This document shows positions 44,192 through 53,582 of a DNA stretch of 64,000 nucleotides, piece after piece. This DNA is from Nitratireductor kimnyeongensis (lineage in GTDB: Bacteria; Pseudomonadota; Alphaproteobacteria; Rhizobiales; Rhizobiaceae). Every line of letters starts with the position of its first letter. The first letter of the stretch is position 1. The stretch lies in the NCBI RefSeq assembly GCF_019891395.1, contig NZ_CP078143.1, positions 2,865,001-2,929,000 on the forward strand, given 5' to 3'. The translations under genes and the position numbers were made by a program. The notes under the pieces are model-generated. The model had not been told where the DNA came from. It searched no databases and worked only from the letters and a program-made list of their open reading frames with translations.

Positions 44192-45028
44192 ATGAGCGAA
44201 AGCCCACTCGCGCGCCTTGAGCGCGCCCATGCATCCATCGCCAACAGGGCAGGGGCGCCTGCACCCATCGCCATCATGCTGGGTTCGGGGCTCGGCCAGC
44301 TCGCCGACCGGGTGGAGGATGCAGTCACGATCCCTTACGGAGAGGTCGAGGGCTTTCCGGTCTCCACCGCACCCGGCCACAAGGGCGCTTTCGTGATGGG
44401 CAATCTGGAAGGCCAGCGCGTGATCATGATGCAGGGTCGGCTGCATCTTTATGAAGGTTGGTCGCCGCGCGACATCGCGCTTGCCGTCTATCTGCTCAAG
44501 CGGCTCGGTGCCGAAACCCTGATTGTTACCAATGCCGCGGGTTCGCTCAATCCCGACTATGAGCCCGGAGACGTGATGCTCATCGAGGATCACATGAATC
44601 TCACGGGGCTGAACCCGCTGGTGGGTCCCAATGACGATGAGATCGGCCTGCGCTTTCCCGACATGTCGCGCGCCTATGATCCCGACCTCCTCGCTATGGC
44701 GAAGAAGGCGGCGGATGCGGCCGGCATTGCCGTGCGACAGGGCATCTATGCGGGCGTTCTGGGACCGTCCCTCGAAACCTCGGCGGAGCGTCGCTATTAC
44801 CGCGCTTCCGGTTCGGATGCCGTCGGCATGTCGACAGTCACCGAAGTGATTGCCGCCGGCCACGCATCGCTGCCCGTCATCGGGCTTTCGGCCATCACCA
44901 ATAAGGCGACCGGCGGGCCGGACCAGCAGCCCGACACGATCGAAGAGGTGTTTGCCAATGCCGAGATTGCCGGGCGCAAAATCGAGGCGATCCTCGCCGA
45001 GCTTCTGCCCAATTTGAAAGGAGCCTGA
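44192..45028 (+). CDS. Purine nucleoside phosphorylase (family 2, trimeric type)
   Basis: A 278-residue phosphorylase splitting purine nucleosides with phosphate to base plus (deoxy)ribose-1-phosphate. Motifs are MLGSGLGQLAD (phosphate loop), APGHKGAFVMG, MQGRLHLYEGWSP (active-site H), TNAAGSLN (purine site), GVLGPSLETSAE and AVGMSTVTEVIAAGH, all typical of PunA/XapA-type PNP and not of the DeoD hexameric form. GGGAG precedes the ATG. It follows the deaminase and precedes two SDR genes in the same operon. Confidence 0.94.
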   Translation: MSESPLARLERAHASIANRAGAPAPIAIMLGSGLGQLADRVEDAVTIPYGEVEGFPVSTAPGHKGAFVMGNLEGQRVIMMQGRLHLYEGWSPRDIALAVYLLKRLGAETLIVTNAAGSLNPDYEPGDVMLIEDHMNLTGLNPLVGPNDDEIGLRFPDMSRAYDPDLLAMAKKAADAAGIAVRQGIYAGVLGPSLETSAERRYYRASGSDAVGMSTVTEVIAAGHASLPVIGLSAITNKATGGPDQQPDTIEEVFANAEIAGRKIEAILAELLPNLKGA

Positions 45029-45030
45029 AC

Positions 45031-45813
45031 ATGGCTGTAACCATCCCACCCGTCGCATCCCTACTTGATCTCACCGGTCGCACAATCATCGTCACCGGCG
45101 CGAGCGGCGGCGTTGGCGGCGGCATCGCACGGCGGCTGCACGAGGCCGGCGCAAATGTGGTGTGCCATTACAATGGCAACAAAGGCGCCGCCGAGGCGCT
45201 TGCCGGCGAACTGGGCGCGCGGGGTTTTGCTGCCGGCGGTGACCTTTCGAAGGAATCCGAAGCGGCCTCTCTCATGAAAGCGGCGCTTGAAAAATTCGGT
45301 TCTGTTCACGGCGTGGTCAACAATGCCGGCTTCCAGCCCGTCGAGGCGCTCAGGCAGATCGACGAGGCCGGCTGGGCGCAGATGATGGCGATCAACACCG
45401 GCGCTCCGTTTCTTTTGACGCGCGTTTTTGCCGACCATGTGGAGACGCGCGGTGGCGGTGGCGCAGTCGTCAACATTGCTTCCATCGAAGGGCATCAGCC
45501 GGCCCCCGGCCATGCCCATTACGCCGCCTCCAAGGCCGCGCTCTTGATGTTCACCAAGGCAGCGGCGCTGGAGCTTGGCGGGCTTGGCATTCGCGTCAAT
45601 TCCGTCTCGCCCGGGCTGATCCACCGCGACGGCATCGAAGAAGGATGGCCCGAAGGGGTTAACCGCTGGAAGGAGGCGGCACCGCTTGGCCGGCTCGGCC
45701 AGCCGGAGGATATCGGTGACGCCGCGCTCTTCCTTCTCTCGGAAGCTTCGCGCTGGGTGAGCGGGACGAACATCACGGTCGATGGCGGCGTCAGCGCCCG
45801 GTCGACCTGGTAA
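45031..45813 (+). CDS. Short-chain dehydrogenase/reductase
   Basis: A 260-residue classical SDR. The NAD(P) site is TGASGGVGGGIA, followed by VNNAG, an IAS serine, and the catalytic HYAASKAAL (YxxxK). The C-terminus has GRLGQPEDIGDAALFLLSEASRWVSGTNITVDGG. AAAGGAG lies upstream of the ATG, 2 nt after the PNP stop codon. In a nucleoside operon it may oxidise a sugar or sugar-derived intermediate released from nucleosides. No substrate is evident. Confidence 0.88.
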   Translation: MAVTIPPVASLLDLTGRTIIVTGASGGVGGGIARRLHEAGANVVCHYNGNKGAAEALAGELGARGFAAGGDLSKESEAASLMKAALEKFGSVHGVVNNAGFQPVEALRQIDEAGWAQMMAINTGAPFLLTRVFADHVETRGGGGAVVNIASIEGHQPAPGHAHYAASKAALLMFTKAAALELGGLGIRVNSVSPGLIHRDGIEEGWPEGVNRWKEAAPLGRLGQPEDIGDAALFLLSEASRWVSGTNITVDGGVSARSTW

Positions 45814-45893
45814 AAGCAAACTGAAACAGACAATTACAACAAGAAGCGGACTCAGCCTGTGAGGCGGATTCCGATGATTTATAGGGGCTTGAA

Positions 45894-46661
45894 ATGAAGG
45901 CACTTGAAGGCAAGGTCATCGCGGTGACCGGGGCAGCCGGCGGCATTGGACGGGGCATCGCTCAGGCGATCATCGAGGCGGGCGGGCGCGTCGCGTTGCT
46001 CGATTTGCCGGGGCCGAAACTCGAAGCGGCGGCAAAGGACCTCGGCGGCGAGCCGAATGTCATGGCGGCTGCAAGCGACGTGACCGACAGCGCCAGCATG
46101 GAGGCCGCGTTCAACGAGGTGGTCGCCCGCATGGGCAAGCTCGACGGGCTCGTCAACAATGCCGGTGTGGTGCGGCTCGGACCCGCTGACAAGCTCACCG
46201 GAGACGACGTCGATCTCGAAATGGCGGTCAATGTGAAAGGCGTTCTGCTTGCCTCGCAGGCTGCGGCGCGTCAGATGGAAAAGGGTGGTGCCATCGTCAA
46301 CATCGCCTCGAACGCCGGCAAGGTCGGCTATCCCAACATGGCCGGCTACAACGCCTCCAAGGCAGCGGTGATCAACCTGACCCGTTCGCTCTCGCTCGAA
46401 TGGGCAGCGCGCGGCATCAACGTCAATGCCGTGTGCCCGGGCGGTGTGGCAACCGACATGCTTAAAACGGTGGCGGACTTCATCGTCGGTGGCGATGCGG
46501 CGAAGTCGGAAGAGATGATGAAACAGATGGTTCCCGCACAGCTTGGCCGTCACATCCAGCCGGTCGAGGTGGGACGTGTGATTGTCTTCCTGTTGTCGGA
46601 CGCGGCAACGATTATCCGCGGACAGTCCATCACGATCGATGGTGGCGACACGCCTTATTGA
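45894..46661 (+). CDS. Short-chain dehydrogenase/reductase
   Basis: A second SDR of 255 residues, not a close copy of the preceding one. Cofactor motif TGAAGGIGRGIA, NNAG in DGLVNNAGVV, catalytic Ser in NIASNAGK and the YNASK active site are intact, and the end motif is RGQSITIDGGDTPY. It resembles sugar-alcohol or hydroxy-acid dehydrogenases of the gluconate/sorbitol type. It is the last gene of the nucleoside operon and is followed by a strong terminator. Two consecutive SDRs suggest two oxidation steps on one metabolite. Confidence 0.88.
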   Translation: MKALEGKVIAVTGAAGGIGRGIAQAIIEAGGRVALLDLPGPKLEAAAKDLGGEPNVMAAASDVTDSASMEAAFNEVVARMGKLDGLVNNAGVVRLGPADKLTGDDVDLEMAVNVKGVLLASQAAARQMEKGGAIVNIASNAGKVGYPNMAGYNASKAAVINLTRSLSLEWAARGINVNAVCPGGVATDMLKTVADFIVGGDAAKSEEMMKQMVPAQLGRHIQPVEVGRVIVFLLSDAATIIRGQSITIDGGDTPY

Positions 46662-46665
46662 CGTG

Positions 46666-46704
46666 AAAAACCGCCGCTTCGGTTGAGGCCGAAGCGGCGG
46701 TTTT
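46666..46704. terminator. Strong bidirectional rho-independent terminator
   Basis: A perfect 16-bp inverted repeat (left arm 46667-46682, right arm 46689-46704) with a 6-nt loop TTGAGG. The arms start with AAAA and end with TTTT, so the hairpin has a U-tract in either direction. It lies between the convergent nucleoside operon and mtnA. Confidence 0.9.
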
Positions 46705-46734
46705 CGGTTTTCCGGAAAACGCCTGAAAATTCTC

Positions 46735-46783
46735 GAAAATGATTCAGAATCAGGTGATTTTCCCAAATTTCTGAATCGTTTTC
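46735..46783. repeat. AT-rich inverted repeat between convergent operons
   Basis: Arms GAAAATGATTCAGAAT (46735-46750) and ATTTCTGAATCGTTTTC (46767-46783) pair with one mismatch and one bulge around a 16-nt loop. Further GAAAA words flank it. It sits just after the strong terminator and before the mtnA stop codon, so it may be a second transcript end for mtnKA or a dispersed repeat. Confidence 0.6.
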
Positions 46784-46789
46784 TGAAAT

Positions 46790-47899
46790 TCACGCAGCGT
46801 TCGATTTCGCCCGGTCGGGGAAGAGTTTGGCGAGCCCTTCGGGTGATGCGTCGGCGATGCCGCGCTCGGTGATGAGACCGGTGACAAGGCGAGCCGGCGT
46901 CACGTCGAAGGCGGGATTTCCGGCAGGCGATGCCTCGGGTGAAATTCGCACCTGCCGAACCTTGCCGTCTTCATCCTTGCCCCAGACGAGAGAGACCTCG
47001 TCGCCCGAACGTTCCTCGATGGGAATCTCCTTCACGCCGTCATGCACCGTCCAGTCGATGGTGGGTGATGGGAGCGCGACATAGAAGGGGACGTTGTTGT
47101 CCTTTGCTGCAAGCGCCTTCAGATAGGTACCGATCTTGTTGCACACATCGCCATCGGCAGTGGTGCGGTCGGTGCCGACGATGACCATGTCGACCATGCC
47201 GTGCTGCATCAGGTGCCCGCCGGCATTGTCGACCACCAGCGTGTGGGGAACGCCGTGCCCGGCCATCTCCCAGGCGGTGAGCTGCGCGCCCTGATTGCGC
47301 GGGCGGGTTTCATCCACATAGACATGAACGGCAATGCCTTCTTCCACCGCGTGGTAGATGGGCGAGGTGGCGGTGCCGAAATCGACGGTGGCCAGCCAGC
47401 CGGCATTGCAGTGGGTGAGAATGTTGACCGGTTCGCCGGGTTTCTTGCGGGCGGCGATCTCGCGAATGATTTCCAGCCCGTTCCGGCCGATGCTGCGGTT
47501 CAATTCCACATCCTCGTCGGCGATCTCGGCGGCGCGCTTGTAGGCCGCCGCGGCGCGGTCGGCCTCGGGAATGTCGCGCAGGAGGCCGCGCATTTCATCC
47601 AGCGCCCAGCGCAGATTGATCGCGGTCGGGCGCGTCTCGTGGAGCTGTTCCCACACCGCATCGAGTGCGGCATCGGAAGCATCCTCGCGCATGCGCATGG
47701 CGACGCCATAGGCGGCGGTGACGCCGATCAGCGGCGCGCCGCGCACCCACATGTCGCGGATGGCGGTGGCGATGCCTTCGACGGTCTTCACGTTTTCGAT
47801 GCGCAGCTCATGCGGGAGCCAGCGCTGGTCGATGAGGTCGACAGACCAGCCATCCTCGTTCACCCAGATGGTGCGGTAGTGCTTGTCTCCAACCTTCAT
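46790..47899 (-). CDS. mtnA: S-methyl-5-thioribose-1-phosphate isomerase
   Basis: MtnA converts the aldose 5-methylthioribose-1-phosphate to the ketose 5-methylthioribulose-1-phosphate, and in some organisms acts on 5-deoxyribose-1-phosphate. The 369-residue protein shows [19 protein letters not shown], the catalytic Cys in [17 protein letters not shown] and the catalytic Asp in [21 protein letters not shown], plus [16 protein letters not shown], all standard. Its ATG overlaps the mtnK stop (ATGA), so it is the second gene of an mtnKA operon. Downstream methionine-salvage genes (mtnB, mtnC, mtnD, mtnW/X) are not in the window. Confidence 0.95.
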   Translation of the reverse strand: MKVGDKHYRTIWVNEDGWSVDLIDQRWLPHELRIENVKTVEGIATAIRDMWVRGAPLIGVTAAYGVAMRMREDASDAALDAVWEQLHETRPTAINLRWALDEMRGLLRDIPEADRAAAAYKRAAEIADEDVELNRSIGRNGLEIIREIAARKKPGEPVNILTHCNAGWLATVDFGTATSPIYHAVEEGIAVHVYVDETRPRNQGAQLTAWEMAGHGVPHTLVVDNAGGHLMQHGMVDMVIVGTDRTTADGDVCNKIGTYLKALAAKDNNVPFYVALPSPTIDWTVHDGVKEIPIEERSGDEVSLVWGKDEDGKVRQVRISPEASPAGNPAFDVTPARLVTGLITERGIADASPEGLAKLFPDRAKSNAA

Positions 47900-49161
47900 G
47901 ACAGTTTCCCCTGGTCGAGTGCTTCGGCCAGCCGATCGAGCTCGGCCAGTGATTGAATGGTGTTGCGATTGACGACGATATGGCGACCGAATTTCAGAGC
48001 CGGTGCCTCGCAGGAGGCACGAAGCTTCTCATCGGCGATGTCCTCGAAGTCGGCATTGTGGGCAAGGCCCAGAATGCGGCGGTGCATCTCGATGCCGGCG
48101 AAGCCCAGCATGTCGGTCCACAGATCGTGGATCACGTGGTTGAGCGCCTGCTCCGAACCCAGCGCATCGTTCTGTTCTTCAAAAAGCGATGCCTGGTAGA
48201 ACATGCCGCTGCGCTCTGTGCGCCACAGATGGGCGAACTCGTCGCGGAAGGTGGTCCAGGTCTCGGAGATAACGCCCAGAAGATAGGCGCGCATGGAGGC
48301 ACGGCTGCCCTTTTCCTCATGCCCGCGCTGGGAAAAATAGGCCATCCAGTAGTTGGCAAGCAACATGCCGACATCGAAGGCCATGGGGCCGTAGAAGGCG
48401 AATTCCGGATCGATGACGCGGGTGTCGTCCTTCGTCACCATGACGGAGCCCGAATGCAGGTCGCCATGCACCATGGTCTCGGCTCTTGAAGCAAAGAGGT
48501 GCTTCATGCGTTGTGCGGCGACTTTCAGATCGCGGTCTGAACGCAGTTCCTTCACCAGTGTGTCGAGACCGGGCGTGTGCCGGTTCATCGGCGCTTCGAA
48601 ATAAGGGTCGGTGAAGACGAGGCTCTCGGTGATGTCGCAAAGGTCGACATTGTCTGCGAAGAGCGCGAGATCGGCCTTGCGGTCTGCTGCCTTCATGGAA
48701 AGGTCGGACCCGCGGAACAGGGTGCGGGCCATGAAGAGGCCGAGGTCTCTGCCGATCTTCGGCAGCTCTTGCCCTTCGATGAGAGCGCGGCGCAGGATGA
48801 TGTGCGGCGACAGGAACTCCATGGCGATGAGGGCCTGTGTCTCATCGAAATAGTAGACCGCAGGAACCGTCCCTGGCGCTCGCTGCTCCTGACGTGTCAG
48901 CGCGTGATATTCGAAGAAAGAACGTTTGAGGGGCAGGGGCCAGCTGTCGCCGACGAGCCGCACATAGGGCAATGCCTGCTTGATGATGAGCGTTTGCGCC
49001 TCACCTTCCACGATGAAGACGAGATTGAGATTGCCGTCGCCCACTTCGCGGACCTTCCATGCGGCGGGCGCGCCGCCAAGACGATCCGCAATCTCGGGAA
49101 TGTTGCCGAGGCGATCCGGCAGGGTTTCCACCGTCAGAGCCTCAAAGGCGTTTTCTTTCAT
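47896..49161 (-). CDS. mtnK: S-methyl-5-thioribose kinase
   Basis: MtnK phosphorylates 5-methylthioribose at O1 with ATP. The 421-residue product has an aminoglycoside-phosphotransferase-like fold. Features are [23 protein letters not shown] (ATP-side Lys), catalytic loop [13 protein letters not shown] and the DxE metal motif in [18 protein letters not shown]. The ATG at 49161 follows a purine-rich GGAGGAG; the frame is open to 49350, but the extension is not protein-like. Having a kinase plus an isomerase (rather than only MTA phosphorylase) implies free methylthioribose or 5-deoxyribose as substrate, consistent with the divergent sugar ABC transporter. Confidence 0.95.
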   Translation of the reverse strand: MKENAFEALTVETLPDRLGNIPEIADRLGGAPAAWKVREVGDGNLNLVFIVEGEAQTLIIKQALPYVRLVGDSWPLPLKRSFFEYHALTRQEQRAPGTVPAVYYFDETQALIAMEFLSPHIILRRALIEGQELPKIGRDLGLFMARTLFRGSDLSMKAADRKADLALFADNVDLCDITESLVFTDPYFEAPMNRHTPGLDTLVKELRSDRDLKVAAQRMKHLFASRAETMVHGDLHSGSVMVTKDDTRVIDPEFAFYGPMAFDVGMLLANYWMAYFSQRGHEEKGSRASMRAYLLGVISETWTTFRDEFAHLWRTERSGMFYQASLFEEQNDALGSEQALNHVIHDLWTDMLGFAGIEMHRRILGLAHNADFEDIADEKLRASCEAPALKFGRHIVVNRNTIQSLAELDRLAEALDQGKLS

Positions 49162-49393
49162 CTCTTCTGTCTCCTCCCATTCTCGCCTGAGCAAGAGGCG
49201 TATGGTTCGCGTCCTATTTTTACCCCGTGTTTCCGCACAAATTTTCCGTTTCGAAGGAAGAAGAAGCACGAGGCCAGCCTGTTCATCCCACACCCCGATC
49301 CTGCAGAAAGGGCGCGCGTGAATAGCACAGGCCGAGAGCGGGTACACCACACTTTCCTGCCGTCAATTCGGCAACACGCTACCAAGGCTCTGT

Positions 49394-49418
49394 CATTTGT
49401 CAATCGTGTTGACAAATG
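49394..49418. promoter_or_regulatory. Inverted repeat, candidate operator (site B)
   Basis: Perfect 10-bp arms CATTTGTCAA and TTGACAAATG separated by TCGTG, in the region between mtnK and the divergent ABC transporter operon, 36 nt before the transporter ATG. TTGACA or TTGTCA within it could serve as a -35 (candidate -10s TGTTAC or TAGCGT follow), so a bound regulator would block the promoter. Its half-sites match sites A (38146) and C (56681). Confidence 0.65.
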
Positions 49419-49453
49419 CTTGTTACCTGATAGCGTCATATTGGGAGGAGATT

Positions 49454-50968
49454 ATGGGCGACACTGCCATTTTTCGGATAGCCGGACTGACCAAGGCCTT
49501 TGGGCCGAATGCCGTTCTGCGCGGTGTGGGGCTCGAACTGCGCGCTGGCGAAGTCACGGTTCTGATGGGCGCCAATGGCGCCGGCAAGTCGACGCTCGTC
49601 AAGATCATGAGCGGCGTTCACCGCGCCGACCGTGGTGTGATGATGCTGGGCGACACGCCCTTCTCCCCCACCACCCCCGCCGAGGCGATGCGCGCCGGCG
49701 TGGTGACGGTGCACCAGAACATCAATGATGGCGTCGTTGGCGCGCTCGACGTGGCGAGCAATCTCGTGCTCGACCGGCTGAATGGTGCGGGCAGCGGGTT
49801 TTTCTTCAATCCGCGCAAAGTGCGGCGTGAGGCGCGCGACGTGGCCGAGCGCATGGGGCTGGGGATCGATCTTGGCGCGGAAGTGACCGACCTTTCGCTG
49901 GCCGACCGGCAGATGGTGGCGATTGCGCGCGCCATGTCGCATGAGCCGCAGGTGATGATCCTCGATGAACCAACCTCGTCGCTCTCGAGCAATGAGGCCG
50001 AACGGCTTTTCGCGCTGATCGACCGGCTGAAGGCGCGTGGGGTTGCCATTCTCTATATTTCGCACCGCATGTCGGATATTCGCCGTCTTGCCGACAGGAT
50101 CGTGAGCCTGCGCGACGGGGCGATTGTCGGCCAGTTCGAAGACATGCCGCTCGACTACGAAGGCGCGGTCAATGCCATGCTGGGGCAGAATCTCGGTCGC
50201 CACAGCATTGATGTGCGTGCGGCGGGGACGCCGGTCTTTTCGGCGCGTGATCTGAGGATCGCGCAGGGTGCAAAGCCGATCTCGCTTGATCTGGGGGCGG
50301 GCGAAATCGTGGCCGTGACGGGCCTTGTGGGGGTGGGCAAAACGCAGCTCGCAGAGACCCTTTTTGGCATTCACGCGCCGCTTTCGGGAACGATGGAGCT
50401 GGATGGCAGGCCCTATGCGCCAAAGACACCGGCGAGCGCGATCCGGGATGGTGTTTTCCTCGTTGCCAAGGACCGCGCCTCCACGGGCATTGTGCCGGAA
50501 TTCAACATTTATGAGAATATGAGCCTGCCCTTTCTGCCACGCTTCGCCAATGCGAGCGTGATGCGGCGGCGGGCCGAGCGCCAGACGGCGCGGGACCAGA
50601 TTGCCGATCTGAAGATCGTGTGCCGCTCCGAGCGCGACGATCTGGCAACGCTTTCGGGCGGCAACCAGCAAAAGGTGACGGTAGCGCGCTGGCTGACGCA
50701 GACATCGCGGCTGCTGATCCTCGACGAACCGTTTCAGGGCGTGGACATTGCAGCCCGCCACGACATTGCGGCCAAGCTGCGCGAAAGCGCTGGCGACCGC
50801 GCGACACTGATTTTTCTGACCGAACTGGACGAGGCGCTGGAAACGGCAGACCGTATTCTCGTCATGTCGGAAAACACCATTGTGGGCGAACATCGCAATG
50901 CCGATGTGGACATGGACCGGCTTCTGGCGGAAGTTGCCGGACAGCGTTTGGAAGTGACAGGGAGCTGA
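49454..50968 (+). CDS. Sugar ABC transporter ATPase (RbsA-like, duplicated)
   Basis: A 504-residue double ATPase of the ribose/xylose importer type. The first domain has Walker A GANGAGKST, a signature-like LSLADRQMVAIARAM and Walker B VMILDEPTSSL. The second has P-loop GLVGVGKTQLAE, signature LSGGNQQKVTVARWL and Walker B LLILDEPFQGVD. The ATG at 49454 follows GGGAGGAG. It starts an operon with permease and binding protein, divergent from mtnKA across an inverted-repeat operator. I infer a methylthioribose/5-deoxypentose importer from this context. Confidence 0.95.
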   Translation: MGDTAIFRIAGLTKAFGPNAVLRGVGLELRAGEVTVLMGANGAGKSTLVKIMSGVHRADRGVMMLGDTPFSPTTPAEAMRAGVVTVHQNINDGVVGALDVASNLVLDRLNGAGSGFFFNPRKVRREARDVAERMGLGIDLGAEVTDLSLADRQMVAIARAMSHEPQVMILDEPTSSLSSNEAERLFALIDRLKARGVAILYISHRMSDIRRLADRIVSLRDGAIVGQFEDMPLDYEGAVNAMLGQNLGRHSIDVRAAGTPVFSARDLRIAQGAKPISLDLGAGEIVAVTGLVGVGKTQLAETLFGIHAPLSGTMELDGRPYAPKTPASAIRDGVFLVAKDRASTGIVPEFNIYENMSLPFLPRFANASVMRRRAERQTARDQIADLKIVCRSERDDLATLSGGNQQKVTVARWLTQTSRLLILDEPFQGVDIAARHDIAAKLRESAGDRATLIFLTELDEALETADRILVMSENTIVGEHRNADVDMDRLLAEVAGQRLEVTGS

Positions 50969-52036
50969 GTGAGCATGGACAGCCAGACGGCACAGGAGAG
51001 CGCAGTGGAAGCCAAAGCAGATGCGCGCCCAAAAGACGGGCTTTCAATGCGCGAGCTGGCCATCCGCTATGGCTTTCTGAGCCTGCTCGTTGGGCTGATC
51101 ATCTTTTTCTCGCTGGCCACGCGCGGCTTCACCTCGCCGCAGGCGGCAGTCTTTATCCTGCAATCCGTTTCGATCACCGGCATTCTGGCGCTTGGCGTGA
51201 CGGCGACGCTGGTGGTGGGTGGTTTCGACCTTTCCATTGGCTCCATCGCCACAAGTTCCATGATGGCGGCGGCCTATGTGATGGTGGTGCTGGAGCAGAA
51301 CGCGCTCGTTGCCGTTCTGGTGTGTCTTGCCATTGGCGCGCTGGTCGGGCTGATCAACGGTTTGATCATCTGCTACATGCGCGTGCCTGATCTTCTGGCA
51401 ACGCTCGGCATGATGTTCCTTTTGATCGGCTTGCAGCGCATTCCGACCGAAGGGCGCTCCATCGCCACCGGCATGACGCTGCCTGACGGCTCGACCGCCG
51501 AAGGCACGTTCAGCCAGGCCTTTCTGGCGCTCGGGCGTCATCGGTTCGACCTCTTCATCGAAAATCTTGTGCCGGCCTCGGTGGTGGTGCTGATCGTGCT
51601 TGCGATCCTGATCTGGTTCTTCCTCGAATACACGCGGTTTGGCCGCATGATGTATGCGGTGGGCTCCAATGCGCGGGCTGCGGAATTTGCCGGTGCGCCG
51701 GTCAAGGCCTATCGCATCTGGGCCTATGTGATCTCGGGCGTGTTTGCCTCCATCGGCGGCATTCTTCTGGCGGCGCGCCTTGGGCGTGGCGACATCGCCT
51801 CGGGAAACAATCTGCTTCTGGATGCGGTGGCGGCGGCACTCATCGGGTTTGCGGTGCTGGGCGCTGCCAAGCCGAACGCATTCGGCACGGCGATCGGGGC
51901 GCTGTTCGTCGGTGTGCTCCTGCAGGGGCTGACCATGATGAACGTGCCTTATTACACGCAGGATTTCGTCAAGGGGGCGGTGCTTGTCATCGCGCTGATC
52001 TTTACCTTTGCGCTTCTGGGGAGGAACGCCCGATAG
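50969..52036 (+). CDS. Sugar ABC transporter permease (RbsC-like)
   Basis: A 355-residue inner-membrane permease with about eight to ten helices. The RbsC-type motifs are GILALGVTATLVVGGFDLSIGSIATSSMMAAAY, GLINGLIICYMRVPDLLATLGMMFLLIGLQ and YAVGSNARAAEFAGAPVKAYRIWAYVISGVFASIGGILLAARLGRG. The GTG at 50969 directly follows the ATPase stop; ATG 50975 is an alternative. It pairs with the duplicated ATPase as a homodimer, as in ribose uptake systems. Confidence 0.94.
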   Translation: MSMDSQTAQESAVEAKADARPKDGLSMRELAIRYGFLSLLVGLIIFFSLATRGFTSPQAAVFILQSVSITGILALGVTATLVVGGFDLSIGSIATSSMMAAAYVMVVLEQNALVAVLVCLAIGALVGLINGLIICYMRVPDLLATLGMMFLLIGLQRIPTEGRSIATGMTLPDGSTAEGTFSQAFLALGRHRFDLFIENLVPASVVVLIVLAILIWFFLEYTRFGRMMYAVGSNARAAEFAGAPVKAYRIWAYVISGVFASIGGILLAARLGRGDIASGNNLLLDAVAAALIGFAVLGAAKPNAFGTAIGALFVGVLLQGLTMMNVPYYTQDFVKGAVLVIALIFTFALLGRNAR

Positions 52037-52073
52037 CGCGCAACAAGAGCAACAGGCAGTGGAGGAGAAGAAC

Positions 52074-53129
52074 ATGAATATTTCACGCAGACTTCTGGGC
52101 AAGATGGCCGCGGCACTCGCCGGCGCCACCATGCTCCTGCCGGCAGGAGCCGGCGCACAGGACAAGCCCGCGCCGTTCGACAATCCCGGCGACGTGGAAA
52201 TCGCGCTGGTACGCTATCTTTCAACCGGCGACTTTTTCCAAGCCTATCTTTCGGGCGTGGAAAAGCAGGCCGACGCGCTGGGCGTGAACCTGCGCGTGCT
52301 CGATAGCCGCCAGGACGCAGCCCTTCAGGCCGACATGGTGGACCAGGCGATTGCGCTTGGCGTCGATGGCATCATCATCCAGCATGGTCTGACCGAATCC
52401 ATGAAGGAAGCGGCCCAGCGCGCCGTCGATGCGGGCATCAAGGTCGTGGCTTTCGACGTGAATGTCGAAAACGATGCGATCCCGCAGATCGAGCAGTCCG
52501 ACCGGGATCTGGCGCGGCTGGCGCTGGAACAGGCGATCAAGGACAATGGCGAAGAGTGGAAGGCCGGCTATGTCTATGTGGCCGGCATTGCGCCGCTCGA
52601 CCGCCGCGACGAAACCTGGCGCGAATTCAAGGAAAAATATCCGGGCATCGAGGAAGCAGCCCAGTTCGGCACGCTCGACAATCCGATCGCCAACTCGGTG
52701 GCCAATCAGGCGCGCTCGGTGGTGACGGCAAACCCGGACATTCAGGTCATGTTTGCGCCCTATGACGAATTCGCCAAGGGCGTGAAAATCGCCGTGGACG
52801 AGGCCGGTCTTTCCGAGAGCATCAAGATCTATTCGGCTGACGTTTCGACGGCTGACATTTCGGCCATGCGCGAGCCCGGCAGCGCCTGGGTGGCGACGGC
52901 TGCCACCAACCCCGCCGTTGTGGGCGAGGTCTCGGTGCGCGCGCTTGCCATGCTTCTGGCCGGCGAGGAGCCGGGCAAGAGCGTCATCGTTCCGCCGACG
53001 CTGATCACCCAGCAGGCGCTGAACGATGGCGACATCAAGAACATGGACGACCTTTCGGCGAAGATGCCGCAATTTGCCCATGCCGATGTGGCGGTGCCGG
53101 ACTGGATGCCGCTGCCTGAGCGCGACTGA
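52074..53129 (+). CDS. Sugar ABC transporter periplasmic binding protein
   Basis: A 351-residue ribose-type binding protein (Peripla_BP_4). The signal peptide is MNISRRLLGKMAAALAGATM followed by an AGAGA-Q cut region. The mature part begins VEIALVRYLSTGDFFQAYLSGVEKQADALGVNLRVLDSRQD, with ALGVDGIIIQHG, GIKVVAFDVNVEND and DIQVMFAPYDEFAKGVKIAVDEAG. GGAGGAG lies upstream of the ATG. It ends the transporter operon and is followed by a terminator. The ligand is inferred to be methylthioribose or 5-deoxyribose from the adjacent mtnKA genes, not from sequence. Confidence 0.93.
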   Translation: MNISRRLLGKMAAALAGATMLLPAGAGAQDKPAPFDNPGDVEIALVRYLSTGDFFQAYLSGVEKQADALGVNLRVLDSRQDAALQADMVDQAIALGVDGIIIQHGLTESMKEAAQRAVDAGIKVVAFDVNVENDAIPQIEQSDRDLARLALEQAIKDNGEEWKAGYVYVAGIAPLDRRDETWREFKEKYPGIEEAAQFGTLDNPIANSVANQARSVVTANPDIQVMFAPYDEFAKGVKIAVDEAGLSESIKIYSADVSTADISAMREPGSAWVATAATNPAVVGEVSVRALAMLLAGEEPGKSVIVPPTLITQQALNDGDIKNMDDLSAKMPQFAHADVAVPDWMPLPERD

Positions 53130-53154
53130 GGCCGCAAGTGGGATTGGATCGAAG

Positions 53155-53185
53155 AGGGCGGCTTTCGGGCCGCCCTTTTTGTTTT
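53155..53185 (+). terminator. Rho-independent terminator of the ABC transporter operon
   Basis: A hairpin with 8-bp arms AGGGCGGC and GCCGCCCT around a 6-nt loop, followed directly by a T-rich run (TTTTT-G-TTTT). It starts 25 nt after the binding-protein stop codon. Confidence 0.88.
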
Positions 53186-53200
53186 GCCGTTCAGGCATGG

Positions 53201-53565
53201 ATACCCGGCTCAGGGGCCGGGTATGACGAATTGGGGGTGGGGCGATGCAAATCTTCGGCGTTCTAGATTGACGCCACCGCTTCTGCCATTCGTCACCCTC
53301 GGGCTACGACCCGAGGGGCCATGCCAGGAGGGTCAATGCTTGTGTGTCAGTGCCATTATTGCAGGGCGGGATGACGGGCGCGAACCTGTGAGCGTTGGCG
53401 CTCGCCCCTCATCCGCCTGCCGGCACCTTCTCCCCGCTGGCGGGGAGAAGGGAAGCGCGGAGAGGGTGGTGGAGCTGTTTCAACGTTGCGAATGGAGGCG
53501 TGACAATCGAAGCTTCCCCTTCTCCCCGTTTAGGGGGAGAAGGTGCCGGCTAGGCGGATGAGGGG
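53201..53565. repeat. Composite of nested palindromic intergenic repeats
   Basis: The gene-free stretch 53186-53582 contains several inverted repeats. ATACCCGGC/GCCGGGTAT at 53201-53224 and CCCTCGGG/CCCGAGGG at 53296-53317 come first. A long pair with arms of about 31 nt (53405-53435 and 53534-53565) differs by a single inserted T and encloses a smaller CTTCTCCCC/GGGGAGAAG hairpin on each side. GC-rich elements of the type CCCTCATCCGCCTGCCGGCACC are widely dispersed in rhizobial genomes (RIME-like mosaic elements). No gene is supported here. Confidence 0.75.
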
Positions 53566-53582
53566 CCTGCCGGCTCTCTATA

